Assembly: GCF_900103215.1 (NCBI RefSeq)
Contig: NZ_FNGV01000001.1
Location: forward strand, 744,001-808,000
DNA length: 64,000 bases
DNA from: Kriegella aquimaris
Lineage (GTDB): Bacteria; Bacteroidota; Bacteroidia; Flavobacteriales; Flavobacteriaceae
Direction: 5' to 3'
The position numbers were made by a program, and so were the translations under genes. The notes under the pieces were generated by a model, which saw only the letters and a program-made list of their open reading frames with translations, ran no database searches and had not been told where the DNA came from. Within the stretch, counting starts at the first letter, position 1, and every line of letters begins with the position of its first letter. Shown piece after piece: positions 36,739 to 45,351 of this stretch.

Positions 36739-38904
36739 ATGCACATGTCTACCTACCCAACAAAAACACTAAAAGTGATTTTTACATTTTTTATATTAAC
36801 AGCTATATTTTCTTGTAGTAAAGATTCCGACCTGCTTGCAGAGTATGTTGGTCTTGATAAAGAAGAAGTAATAGGAATTGGCAGTTTTATAATGAATGAT
36901 AACTATATAATCTCAAGAGATAAGAGTATAGTACTCGATGTTTTATCAAATGATGCTTTCGCCAACCTAGACAAAGTGAAAATTGTCGAAACTTCCCAAG
37001 CAAAAAGTGGTATGATTGTCATAAATGACGATAACACCTTGACATACACACCATCTTACAGCGTTACTCCAACTTCGGCTCCAGAGTCTCCTGTTGAGAC
37101 ACCGACCACGGAGACACCCACCACGGAGACACCGACCACGGAGACACCGACCACGGAGACACCCACCACGGAGACACCGACCACGGAGACACCCACCACG
37201 GAGACACCCACCACGGAGACACCCACCACGGAGACCCCGACAAATGAAGAGACAACTGATGAGGCATCAAACGATGAAGAAGTTTCAGATACATTTACCT
37301 ATACCACAGAGACAGAAAATGAAGACGGATCAGTAACTACGGAAGAAGGTTCTGTAACTATTACCATAACCGAAGAACCAGAACCAGAAGTAGAACAAGA
37401 GGAAGAGGAAGACCCTAGCGAAATTTTCAACGTTCAAAGTGCCTTTTATGTCACTTCCAATGGGAATACAAGCAACGATGGAAAATCCGAAGCCAACCCT
37501 TGGACTTTAACGCATGCGGTCAGTATGGCCAAGGCGGGAGATACCGTTTTTGTGAAAGCGGGATCCTACAATGTTCCAAGGCTTAGATTTTCAAATAGTG
37601 GTACAGAAAACAATCCCATAGTTTTTATAGGCTATACATCAAAAGAAGGAGATATAAAAACGACCAAAGGAGGTACAATGGATTATGGAGACAATATAAG
37701 TTCCATCGGTTTTCCAGTAATAAACCCTCAAGATGATCAGGTAATGTACATTCAAGGAAATTATATAGAAATTCACAACATAGGTTTCCATGATCCCTCA
37801 AGTAATGTTACATATGGTATTCTTGTTACTGGCGATTATAATGTTTTCGACAATATTGCCTTTTCCAAAATAAATGATTCTTCCACTACATATATGGGCA
37901 GTGGGTTTACAATTCGTGGCAGCCACAATACCGTAAAAAACTGTTATGGTGAAAATGCAGCTTACACGGCATTCCTAATAAGTGGTTCTGGAGGTGCAGC
38001 GAGTTTCAACACCATTAAAGACAATGACTACTACAATGATGATAGCAACCGACAAACAGATTACTTTTTTTCGACCTCATATAAAGGTTCAAGTTCAACA
38101 GTAGCCTCAAATAATCTATTTCAGGGTAATCGAGGTTATAGATTGCATAGCGGTTCTCATCAAGGACATGGGTTGGCAAATGGTGGAGGCAGTAATAATT
38201 TATGGCGAAACAATTTAATACACCGATCTAACCTTGAAATTCGTTACCCAAGTTCCTCGGGTACTGTTTATGAAAACAATAGAATGACAGGTGACGCATC
38301 TGCACAACAAATATCTATTGAAAATGGGGCGACCAATATTACATTAAAAAATAATTATTTTGAATGCGGATATGTTGCCTTATTTTTTATTGTTAAAACA
38401 TATAATCCTTTGGTCTCGACAAATAGTCCTAGTAATATTAAAATCTATAATAACATTTTTAAAGGTGGGGAAAGAATTATGTCCTTCGGTGAAGGTAGTC
38501 AAGAAACTTCTCCAAGTAAATCGATAGAAATACATCATAATGTTTTTGATGGGCAAACGGGAGGAATACGATATTACAACAACGGAAATGAAGTAGATTT
38601 CGACAACAATTTTATTGTTAACTCAACTTCATCTAAATGGGCCACTGTCAGCTCAGGAAGTATTGCTATTAATGGAAATAACAATCTATTCTACAACAAC
38701 TCGTTCGGAACACCAACTAATGGATTTTCGGGAACAATCACCAGTAATCCTCTCTTTAGCAATAGTGGATCAGAAGCGGAAAGATACAAATTACAGGCGA
38801 CAAGTCCTGCAATAGGTGCCGGGGTTAACTATGCACAACGGACATCGGATTTTGATGGTAAATCAATATCCGGAAGCCCTGACATAGGTCCTTTTGAATA
38901 TTAA
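36739..38904 (+). CDS. Surface lipoprotein with cadherin-like domain, ETPTT repeat loop and right-handed beta-helix
   Basis: 721 residues. The lipid Cys is at 26 (TAIFSC), followed by SKDSDLL; if translation starts at the third residue (ATG at 36745) the Cys becomes residue 24 as in the three paralogs, so that start deserves attention. The cadherin-like halves ([31 protein letters not shown]) flank nine ETPTT repeats. From about residue 233 a right-handed beta-helix follows (FYVTSNGNTSNDGKSE, AGDTVFVKAGSYN, many Asn-rich coils) and ends with a DFDGKSISGSPDIGPFEY motif common in polysaccharide-active beta-helix proteins. Substrate unknown. The leader has twin hairpins, and a strong terminator follows. 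Confidence 0.85.
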   Translation: MHMSTYPTKTLKVIFTFFILTAIFSCSKDSDLLAEYVGLDKEEVIGIGSFIMNDNYIISRDKSIVLDVLSNDAFANLDKVKIVETSQAKSGMIVINDDNTLTYTPSYSVTPTSAPESPVETPTTETPTTETPTTETPTTETPTTETPTTETPTTETPTTETPTTETPTNEETTDEASNDEEVSDTFTYTTETENEDGSVTTEEGSVTITITEEPEPEVEQEEEEDPSEIFNVQSAFYVTSNGNTSNDGKSEANPWTLTHAVSMAKAGDTVFVKAGSYNVPRLRFSNSGTENNPIVFIGYTSKEGDIKTTKGGTMDYGDNISSIGFPVINPQDDQVMYIQGNYIEIHNIGFHDPSSNVTYGILVTGDYNVFDNIAFSKINDSSTTYMGSGFTIRGSHNTVKNCYGENAAYTAFLISGSGGAASFNTIKDNDYYNDDSNRQTDYFFSTSYKGSSSTVASNNLFQGNRGYRLHSGSHQGHGLANGGGSNNLWRNNLIHRSNLEIRYPSSSGTVYENNRMTGDASAQQISIENGATNITLKNNYFECGYVALFFIVKTYNPLVSTNSPSNIKIYNNIFKGGERIMSFGEGSQETSPSKSIEIHHNVFDGQTGGIRYYNNGNEVDFDNNFIVNSTSSKWATVSSGSIAINGNNNLFYNNSFGTPTNGFSGTITSNPLFSNSGSEAERYKLQATSPAIGAGVNYAQRTSDFDGKSISGSPDIGPFEY
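37096..37230 (+). repeat. 15-bp minisatellite (9 units) coding for ETPTT
   Basis: Nine consecutive 15-bp units GAGACACC(G/C)ACCACG, differing only at the ninth base (order G,C,G,G,C,G,C,C,C), followed by a degenerate tenth. Near-identity shows recent amplification. Unit length is a multiple of three, so copy-number change alters loop length without frameshift. Confidence 0.95.
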
Positions 38905-38915
38905 AAAACAACTTT

Positions 38916-38958
38916 GAAAATCGAATTGTTTTATTCATCAATTCGATTTTCTTTTTTT
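38916..38958. terminator. Intrinsic terminator overlapping the 3' end of the GT2 gene
   Basis: A perfect 13-bp stem GAAAATCGAATTG/CAATTCGATTTTC with a 10-nt loop is followed by a T-run on the plus strand. It begins 12 bp after the lipoprotein stop; its right arm encodes the last residues and stop of the convergent minus-strand GT2 gene. Confidence 0.9.
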
Positions 38959-39945
38959 TAGTTCCTTAAGAACAATCTCATCAAAACCTAAGAGACAAAG
39001 GCTTAAAAAGATTTGCTCCTTTCGTTTAAACCATGAAACAAACTTGAAAAAGTTTTTAGCATTAAAATTGAGTTCATCTTTAAGCAAGCGACCTACTTTC
39101 TTTTTATAATCTTTTGTCGGATTTTCTTCAAGCCATGTTATCATGGTAAGGGAATAATAAACCCTAAAAATGTACATGTAAAGGGTATTTCTCAAGTTTT
39201 CCGAGGCTATCGGTAAAGCTTTTAGGTGCTTTAATTTTTTATGGATTCCATCCCAACTAAACTCTGCCGATTCGCTAATCCGTTTTGCGCTTTTATCATA
39301 ATTAGACATAGATGCTCCATGCTTCCGATGATAATAAAAAACTTCCGGATTAACACCCACCTTAACTCCATCACAAAACTGAATAGTGTAAGACACCAAC
39401 TCACCTTGTAGGTAATTATAATTAAAATTTTTCATCACCTCCCTTTTAAACAAACGGAACCATGAGGCATAGGGAGTTCCTAATAGGACTTTATAATCTT
39501 GATCCGATTGTAAAACTTTTCGTTTACTGATTTTATGTAAAGCGGTCTTGCCAAAGGCCTTATCGTTTTCATCAACAGATTGAACATTTCCCACAACGAT
39601 GTCAAGTTCATTCTCTTTTCCAAAAACATAAAGTGATTCCAAAAAATTATCGTCAATATAGTCGTCAGGGTCTAAGTTTACAATATACTCTCCAGTAGCA
39701 ATATCATAGGCAGATTGCCTAGCCATCCATAATCCCTCATTTTTCGCTTTATTGATGTACTTGATTCTATCATCGACCAAGAATTCAGTTATAATATCAT
39801 GACAGCTGTCAGGTGATGCATCATTCACTAAAATTATTTCTATATTCTTAAGTGTTTGATTCACCAGACTATCCAGAAATTTTCGAATATATTGATCTAC
39901 ATTATATGCGGGAACTAGAACACTCACCTTAGGTTTAATCGCCAT
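38938..39945 (-). CDS. Glycosyltransferase family 2
   Basis: 335 residues with a GT-A N-terminal domain: VSVLVPAYNVDQYIRKFLDSL, the UDP-binding block EIILVNDASPDSC, and DPDDYIDD for the DXD-type metal site. The C-terminal part (WFRLFKREVM, YYHRKHGASMSNY) is common in GT2 enzymes of polysaccharide loci. It is transcribed opposite to its neighbours and ends inside a terminator stem. Donor sugar unknown. A 268-bp gap with no clear feature separates it from the next plus-strand GT2. Confidence 0.88.
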   Translation of the reverse strand: MAIKPKVSVLVPAYNVDQYIRKFLDSLVNQTLKNIEIILVNDASPDSCHDIITEFLVDDRIKYINKAKNEGLWMARQSAYDIATGEYIVNLDPDDYIDDNFLESLYVFGKENELDIVVGNVQSVDENDKAFGKTALHKISKRKVLQSDQDYKVLLGTPYASWFRLFKREVMKNFNYNYLQGELVSYTIQFCDGVKVGVNPEVFYYHRKHGASMSNYDKSAKRISESAEFSWDGIHKKLKHLKALPIASENLRNTLYMYIFRVYYSLTMITWLEENPTKDYKKKVGRLLKDELNFNAKNFFKFVSWFKRKEQIFLSLCLLGFDEIVLKELKKRKSN

Positions 39946-40213
39946 GAATAGCTACGTTAGAATTAGTACTCTTTAAAAATTTGTTAAATATAAGGTTAAA
40001 ATTACCCCCTTTTCAAGCGTTTGACCTATTGTTTCGTCCATACACAGATTTTTTAGGTTAATAGATAATCTTCACTTATTTTTACCCACTAAAAATTAAG
40101 GTAATATACTAACCTGAAATATCCGATTTTCCCGTAAACATCACTCACTTCTACTCCACTATTGATAGACAAAAATTTTACATTTTGGGGTTGTTATATG
40201 AAAAATTTCAAGA

Positions 40214-41080
40214 ATGAAAAACGTCGCAGTACTGTATACATGTCATAATAGAAAAGATAAAACCTTGAGTTCAATTAGAAGCCTATTCGAAGTAGAGCAG
40301 ATAGAGCCCAAGAATTTTTCACTAGATGTATACTTAACCGATGACGGTTCTACAGATGGTACGTCCGAGGCCATTCAGAAAGAATTTCCCCAAGTGCACA
40401 TTATTTCGGGAGACGGTCAATTATATTGGGCAGAAGGTATGCGTTCTTCGTGGAAAGAAGCTCTAAAGGGAAATTATGACGCTTATTTATTGCTCAATGA
40501 TGACGTTGAATTGTATAACAACGTCTTTGATCAACTTGCAAAAACTCATAAATACTCCCTTGATAAATTAGGGATGGAAGGAATTTATTTGGGAGCAACA
40601 GAAGATAAAACCAAAAACCAATTGACCTATAGCGGGTCGCTTTTGAAAAATAGGTTTTTATACAAACTCAAAAGACTGCCTCCTAACGGTCAATTTCAGA
40701 TATGTGATGTTGGAAATGCCAATATTATGATGGTCGCTGGCACTGTTGTTGACAAAATAGGTATTCTTACCGAAGGATATAGTCATGGTATGGCAGACTA
40801 TGATTATACCCTGACTGCTGGAAAGGCAAATATTCCTGTCTTGATTGCGCCGCAATATTGCGGACATTGTGTCAACGACCATCGAGATCACTACGAGAAT
40901 TTCGCAAATAAAAATTTTGAAGAAAGACGCAAGGTATTATACAATCCTACCGGTCTAGCCTTAAGTTCTTACAAAAAGTATACGAAGAAATTTTTCCCTT
41001 TTCGATATCCATTTGTTGTTTTTTTTGCGTGGCTCAAATTATACTTCCCGAAAATATATTTAAATTATTTTAGAAAATAA
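40214..41080 (+). CDS. Glycosyltransferase family 2 (rhamnosyltransferase-like)
   Basis: 288 residues. GT-A features are YTCHNRKDKTLSSIRSLF, VYLTDDGSTDGTSEAI, GDGQLYWAEGMRSSWKEA and LLLNDDVELY, the last holding the likely metal-binding acidic pair. This G-x-LYWAxGM pattern is seen in rhamnosyl- and related GT2 enzymes. First plus-strand gene of the second locus, preceded by TACATTTTG (40179-40187) which loosely resembles a -7 box. Donor is uncertain; GDP-fucose is also available in this locus. Confidence 0.85.
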   Translation: MKNVAVLYTCHNRKDKTLSSIRSLFEVEQIEPKNFSLDVYLTDDGSTDGTSEAIQKEFPQVHIISGDGQLYWAEGMRSSWKEALKGNYDAYLLLNDDVELYNNVFDQLAKTHKYSLDKLGMEGIYLGATEDKTKNQLTYSGSLLKNRFLYKLKRLPPNGQFQICDVGNANIMMVAGTVVDKIGILTEGYSHGMADYDYTLTAGKANIPVLIAPQYCGHCVNDHRDHYENFANKNFEERRKVLYNPTGLALSSYKKYTKKFFPFRYPFVVFFAWLKLYFPKIYLNYFRK

Positions 41081-41181
41081 ATAATCAGAAATAGCATTGG
41101 TAAAAAATAGGAAGAAATTATTATGACCTTAAGTACTAATTACCATATTCTTAAATCTTATTTCAAATTAAAATCAAACCT

Positions 41182-42327
41182 ATGAAATGTCTTCAAATTT
41201 GTAATGACTTCATGGGAAGTAAGGTCCATGAAAATCTCTATCGCGAGTTAGACGAAAGAGGAATTCAACAAGTTATATTTTATCCCGTACGAAAAGCTAA
41301 AATCAAAAAGGTAGAAAAATATAAGAAAAATCCAGATTTCGAAGTTATATATTCTAGGCCCCTTCGCCCCTACCATGCCTTTTTATTCCGTAACAAAATA
41401 CGCTTTCTGTACAAAGACCTTGAATCTAACACAGATTTAAAACAATTTGATATCGTTCACGCCACTACGCTATTTAGTGATGGTGCCTTAGCCTTAAAAC
41501 TCAATGAGAAATTCAACATACCATATATAGTAGCCGTAAGGGGCTCAGACGTCAACGTTTTTTTTAATTATCGCAAAGACTTATACTTTCTTGCACGAAA
41601 GATATTGAGAAAAGCTTCTAGAATTATATTCGTAAGTACATCACTTAAGCGTAATTTTTTTAAAGATAGTTTTATAAACAAATTGCGACCTGAAATTAAT
41701 GACAAATGTGTTGTCATTAATAACGGTCTTGATTCGCACTGGCTCAACGATTTAAGACCAAAAAAAATGATTACACCTTCCAAACTGGTCTATATTGGAA
41801 ATTTTGACATTAATAAAAATATCCTAAGATTAATAGACGCAGTCGTAATAGCTCAGAAAAAATATAAAGACCTATCCTTGGATTTGGTAGGGGGAGGTGG
41901 GAAATATCATGAAAAAGTTGTTGCAGCCATAGAGGCAAATAAATCGATAGTTACGTATCATGGTGCGATATATGATAAAAAAAAGCTAAAAGAGATTTAT
42001 TCCAAAACCCATATTCTAGCTATGACCTCAATAAGTGAAACATTTGGTCTGGTATATGTGGAGGCCCTTACTCAAGGACTCCCTATAATTTGTTCGAAAA
42101 ATCAAGGAATAGACGGCACCTTTACTGAAAAAGTGGGAGAATTTGTGAATCCTAATTCTGTTACCTCAATAGCTGAGGCAATACAACACATGGTACTGGA
42201 ATATCAGAATTATGACATAGACCAATTAGACTTCTCCCAGTTTGACTGGAAGTCAATAGCCGACGCATATATTAATATCTACAACAGTATCATTCCTCAA
42301 AAAAAGATTACCAAACATGCTGAATAA
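41182..42327 (+). CDS. Glycosyltransferase family 4
   Basis: 381 residues, GT-B. Contains MKCLQICNDFMGSKVHENLYREL, AVRGSDVNVFF for the acceptor side, YIGNFDINKNILRLIDAV for the donor side and the E-x7-E type region SETFGLVYVEALTQGLP. The 3' end overlaps the next gene by 11 bp, so the two are translationally coupled. No further specificity can be read. Confidence 0.87.
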   Translation: MKCLQICNDFMGSKVHENLYRELDERGIQQVIFYPVRKAKIKKVEKYKKNPDFEVIYSRPLRPYHAFLFRNKIRFLYKDLESNTDLKQFDIVHATTLFSDGALALKLNEKFNIPYIVAVRGSDVNVFFNYRKDLYFLARKILRKASRIIFVSTSLKRNFFKDSFINKLRPEINDKCVVINNGLDSHWLNDLRPKKMITPSKLVYIGNFDINKNILRLIDAVVIAQKKYKDLSLDLVGGGGKYHEKVVAAIEANKSIVTYHGAIYDKKKLKEIYSKTHILAMTSISETFGLVYVEALTQGLPIICSKNQGIDGTFTEKVGEFVNPNSVTSIAEAIQHMVLEYQNYDIDQLDFSQFDWKSIADAYINIYNSIIPQKKITKHAE

Positions 42328-44044
42328 ATCGAGTAATCATCCTATTGCTATTGATAACGAAAGACCGGGAACTGCTTCTTGGAAGTTAAACCATCCAGCA
42401 ACAAATAGGGAAATTGAAGGGTACGCTTCGCACACTAGTATCAACAAAGGCGAGTTCATAAACCTTTTTGTGAACACAGCTGCTGAAAAATTTTCTTTAG
42501 AAGTTTTCCGAATGGGATGGTACAACGGATTGGGCGGACGATCCATAACCGAACCCGTCACCCTACCGGGTATGGTTCAAAAAAACACCTTGCCAGATAC
42601 TCACACGGGATTGATTGAATGTGATTGGAAGAATCCTTACAAATTATGCACTGACGAAACATGGCTCACTGGAATTTACGTTGCCAAACTTCAAGAGAAT
42701 TCATTTAACAAACAAAGTTATATAATTTTTGTTGTGAGAGATGATGAAAACAGTCCCGACATACTCTTTCAATTACCTGTTACTACGTATCAGGCATATA
42801 ATTATTGGGGTGGGAAATCACTTTATGATTGGGGAAGTGGTTCGCACGATGAATGGGGATCCGTTTCAGGTAAACGTGCAAGTCATGTTTCGTTTAATCG
42901 ACCCTATGCCTGCAGTAATAATAGGAAAGCGGCTTACGGAATGGGGGCCGGAGAATTTTTCACTAACATCCAACCCATAACTACCCACGACCTCCCTATT
43001 AGCAGTGCTGCTTGGGATTACAATATGGTTCGATGGTTAGAAAAAAACAAGTATAATGTTGGGTATATTACCAATATAGATACGCATAGCGAGTCGAAAT
43101 TTCTTAGTCGAGCCAAAATATTCATGTCTCATGGACACGACGAATACTGGTCGTCTGAAATGCGTAGTAATGTAGAAAAAATACTTGATGATGGAACCAG
43201 TCTAACCTTTTTTTCATCTAATGCCGTTTTCTGGCAGGTTAGACTAGAACCAAGTAGTAGTTCGAATGCTGCCAATAGAACTATGGTATGTTATAAAGAT
43301 GTTTCCCTAGATCCGATAACCAATAGCGCTACAACTGTAAATTTTCGAGACAAGCCGATAGACAATCCTGAGTCGAAACTGATTGGTGTTCAGCATTTCA
43401 TGGACCCCGTGGATAGTGATATAATTATCTCCAATGCCTCCCATTGGATTTACGAAGGATTAGATGCCAAAAATGGTGATAGGTTACACGGACTTCTTGG
43501 TTACGAAATTGATGGTATCACAGAATTTTCCCCAAAAAACATAACAATATTAGCCACTTCTCCAGGAAAAAATCTGTTAGAGAATAATTATGCATACACG
43601 GGAAAAGTAATGTTTAAGCGAATTAACAGAAAAATGAATAGTTTATTAGTTGATAAATTAAAATTTCCCAAGATTGCAATCAAAGCAATCTACATAATTG
43701 CAATTCTGGCCATTTTTATACTTTCTGGTGTGATTGTTAAAATTGGAGCCAAAGGTGGCATTTTTGCTCTTGTTTTGTGCTCAACAACCATAGGGGCGTT
43801 ATTGGTGTTTTGGTTCTTACAAAACCTGAAAGCACTTAATAATAGAATTGTAAAGAAAGGTGATTCCCATATGACCCTTTATGAAACAGAAAAAGGAGCT
43901 AAAGTGTTTGCAACAGGTTCAATGCAATGGTCTTGGGGGCTTGATGACTATAACGCTCCAAAACTAAGGTCATCAAGGGCAAGTACCAAAGCTGAAACAA
44001 TTACGCATAATGTTCTAAGCGCATTTGGAGCTACAACTTCGTAG
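42317..44044 (+). CDS. N,N-dimethylformamidase beta-subunit-like protein with inserted membrane hairpin
   Basis: 575 residues. Most of the protein resembles the large-subunit domain of N,N-dimethylformamidase, a mononuclear iron amidohydrolase: FRMGWYNGLGGR, VTTYQAYNYWGGKSLYDW, DYNMVRWLEKNKYNVGYITNID and SHGHDEYWSSEMR. Between VMFKR (about 435) and the conserved end (MTLYETEKGAKVFATGSMQWSWGLDDYN, from about 519) lie two strongly hydrophobic helices, about 453-475 and 479-502. There is no signal peptide, so a cytoplasmic protein tied to the membrane by a hairpin is expected. Position between glycosyltransferases and gmd suggests amide chemistry on a sugar or polymer intermediate (inference). 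It overlaps the upstream GT4 gene by 11 bp. Confidence 0.75.
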   Translation: MLNKSSNHPIAIDNERPGTASWKLNHPATNREIEGYASHTSINKGEFINLFVNTAAEKFSLEVFRMGWYNGLGGRSITEPVTLPGMVQKNTLPDTHTGLIECDWKNPYKLCTDETWLTGIYVAKLQENSFNKQSYIIFVVRDDENSPDILFQLPVTTYQAYNYWGGKSLYDWGSGSHDEWGSVSGKRASHVSFNRPYACSNNRKAAYGMGAGEFFTNIQPITTHDLPISSAAWDYNMVRWLEKNKYNVGYITNIDTHSESKFLSRAKIFMSHGHDEYWSSEMRSNVEKILDDGTSLTFFSSNAVFWQVRLEPSSSSNAANRTMVCYKDVSLDPITNSATTVNFRDKPIDNPESKLIGVQHFMDPVDSDIIISNASHWIYEGLDAKNGDRLHGLLGYEIDGITEFSPKNITILATSPGKNLLENNYAYTGKVMFKRINRKMNSLLVDKLKFPKIAIKAIYIIAILAIFILSGVIVKIGAKGGIFALVLCSTTIGALLVFWFLQNLKALNNRIVKKGDSHMTLYETEKGAKVFATGSMQWSWGLDDYNAPKLRSSRASTKAETITHNVLSAFGATTS

Positions 44045-44179
44045 AAGTAAAAACATCAAAAATCAAAGGTCTTTATTTTTAAAAACCGATATTTGCAGCG
44101 AAATTTTACGATTATAATAGTTTTACCCAGAAATCAGGCGTTATAGCCACATTTAAGGGTAGAAACATAGATGATGTTG

Positions 44180-44187
44180 TATGTTTG
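44180..44187 (+). promoter_or_regulatory. Putative -7 box of the gmd-fcl operon
   Basis: TATGTTTG matches TAnnTTTG exactly, 46 bp before the gmd ATG, in a 189-bp gap. TTTA at 44152-44155 is the nearest -33 candidate and is weak. Confidence 0.45.
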
Positions 44188-44233
44188 CAAATGAATAATT
44201 GACAGACTTTTACAAATAATAAAATAGTACCTA

Positions 44234-45349
44234 ATGAAAAAAGTGGCATTAATTACAGGGGTTACCGGACAAGACGGAGCCTATCTAAGTGAATTTTTAT
44301 TAAAAAAGGGCTATACCGTTCACGGATTAAAAAGACGTTCTTCACTTTTTAATACCGATCGTATCGATCACCTGTACCAAGACCCGCATATTGAAAATAG
44401 AAATTTTATTCTTCACTATGGTGATATGACCGATAGTACTAACTTGATTCGATTGATTCAGGAAATACAACCCGACGAGATTTACAATCTCGCGGCCATG
44501 AGCCATGTACATGTTTCTTTTGAGGTGCCTGAATATACAGCCAATGCCGATGGAATAGGAACGCTTAGAATATTAGATGCAGTACGCATGTTAGGTCTTG
44601 GAGATAAAACACGTATCTACCAAGCTTCAACTTCAGAACTTTATGGTAAAGTACAAGAAGTTCCACAAACTGAGAATACTCCTTTTTACCCTAGGAGTCC
44701 ATACGCTGTGGCAAAAATGTACGCTTATTGGATAACCGTAAACTACAGGGAAGCTTATGGAATGTATGCCTGTAACGGAATATTGTTCAATCACGAATCT
44801 CCTATTAGGGGAGAGACTTTTGTAACCCGAAAAATAACAAGGGCAACTTCCCGTATTGCCTTGGGGCTTCAAGACAAGTTTTATCTTGGTAACCTAGATG
44901 CGCAACGTGACTGGGATCATGCAAAGGACTATGTGCGAATGATGTGGATGATTCTTCAAGCAGATAAAGCAGAAGACTGGGTAATTGCAACAGGTAAGAC
45001 GACACCTGTGCGGGAATTTGTTCGTATGAGCTTTGATCAAGTAGGAATCGAATTAGAATTCAAAGGCGAAGGTGTAGAAGAAAAGGCATACGTCAAGGCT
45101 TGCCATAACAAAGATTATCAACTGGAAATAGGGAAAGAAATACTTGCTGTGGATCCAAAATATTTCAGACCTACAGAAGTTGAATTGCTTATTGGAGATG
45201 CTTCTAAAGCTAAAAATAAATTGGGCTGGGTACCAGAACTTGATTTACAAGATTTGGTAAAAGACATGATGGAAAGTGATTTAAAATTAATGCAGAAAGA
45301 CCAATATTTACAGAATGGCGGTTATCGAATTCTAAATTACTTCGAGTAA
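44234..45349 (+). CDS. gmd: GDP-mannose 4,6-dehydratase
   Basis: 371 residues. The NADP-binding motif [38 protein letters not shown], the catalytic Y-A-V-A-K in [12 protein letters not shown] and [19 protein letters not shown] are all diagnostic for Gmd. It converts GDP-mannose to GDP-4-keto-6-deoxymannose, the substrate for the Fcl enzyme encoded 2 bp downstream. The first step of GDP-L-fucose synthesis in the cytoplasm. Confidence 0.97.
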   Translation: MKKVALITGVTGQDGAYLSEFLLKKGYTVHGLKRRSSLFNTDRIDHLYQDPHIENRNFILHYGDMTDSTNLIRLIQEIQPDEIYNLAAMSHVHVSFEVPEYTANADGIGTLRILDAVRMLGLGDKTRIYQASTSELYGKVQEVPQTENTPFYPRSPYAVAKMYAYWITVNYREAYGMYACNGILFNHESPIRGETFVTRKITRATSRIALGLQDKFYLGNLDAQRDWDHAKDYVRMMWMILQADKAEDWVIATGKTTPVREFVRMSFDQVGIELEFKGEGVEEKAYVKACHNKDYQLEIGKEILAVDPKYFRPTEVELLIGDASKAKNKLGWVPELDLQDLVKDMMESDLKLMQKDQYLQNGGYRILNYFE

Positions 45350-45351
45350 AA

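Noticed and set aside
37096-37230. CRISPR-like regular repeat
   Set aside because: Units are directly adjacent with no spacers and encode an in-frame peptide repeat.
37064-37336. ORFs in other frames with SPWWVSPWS-like and Arg/Pro-rich repeats
   Set aside because: They are read-throughs of the 15-bp minisatellite inside the real lipoprotein gene; the repeat has no stops in these frames.
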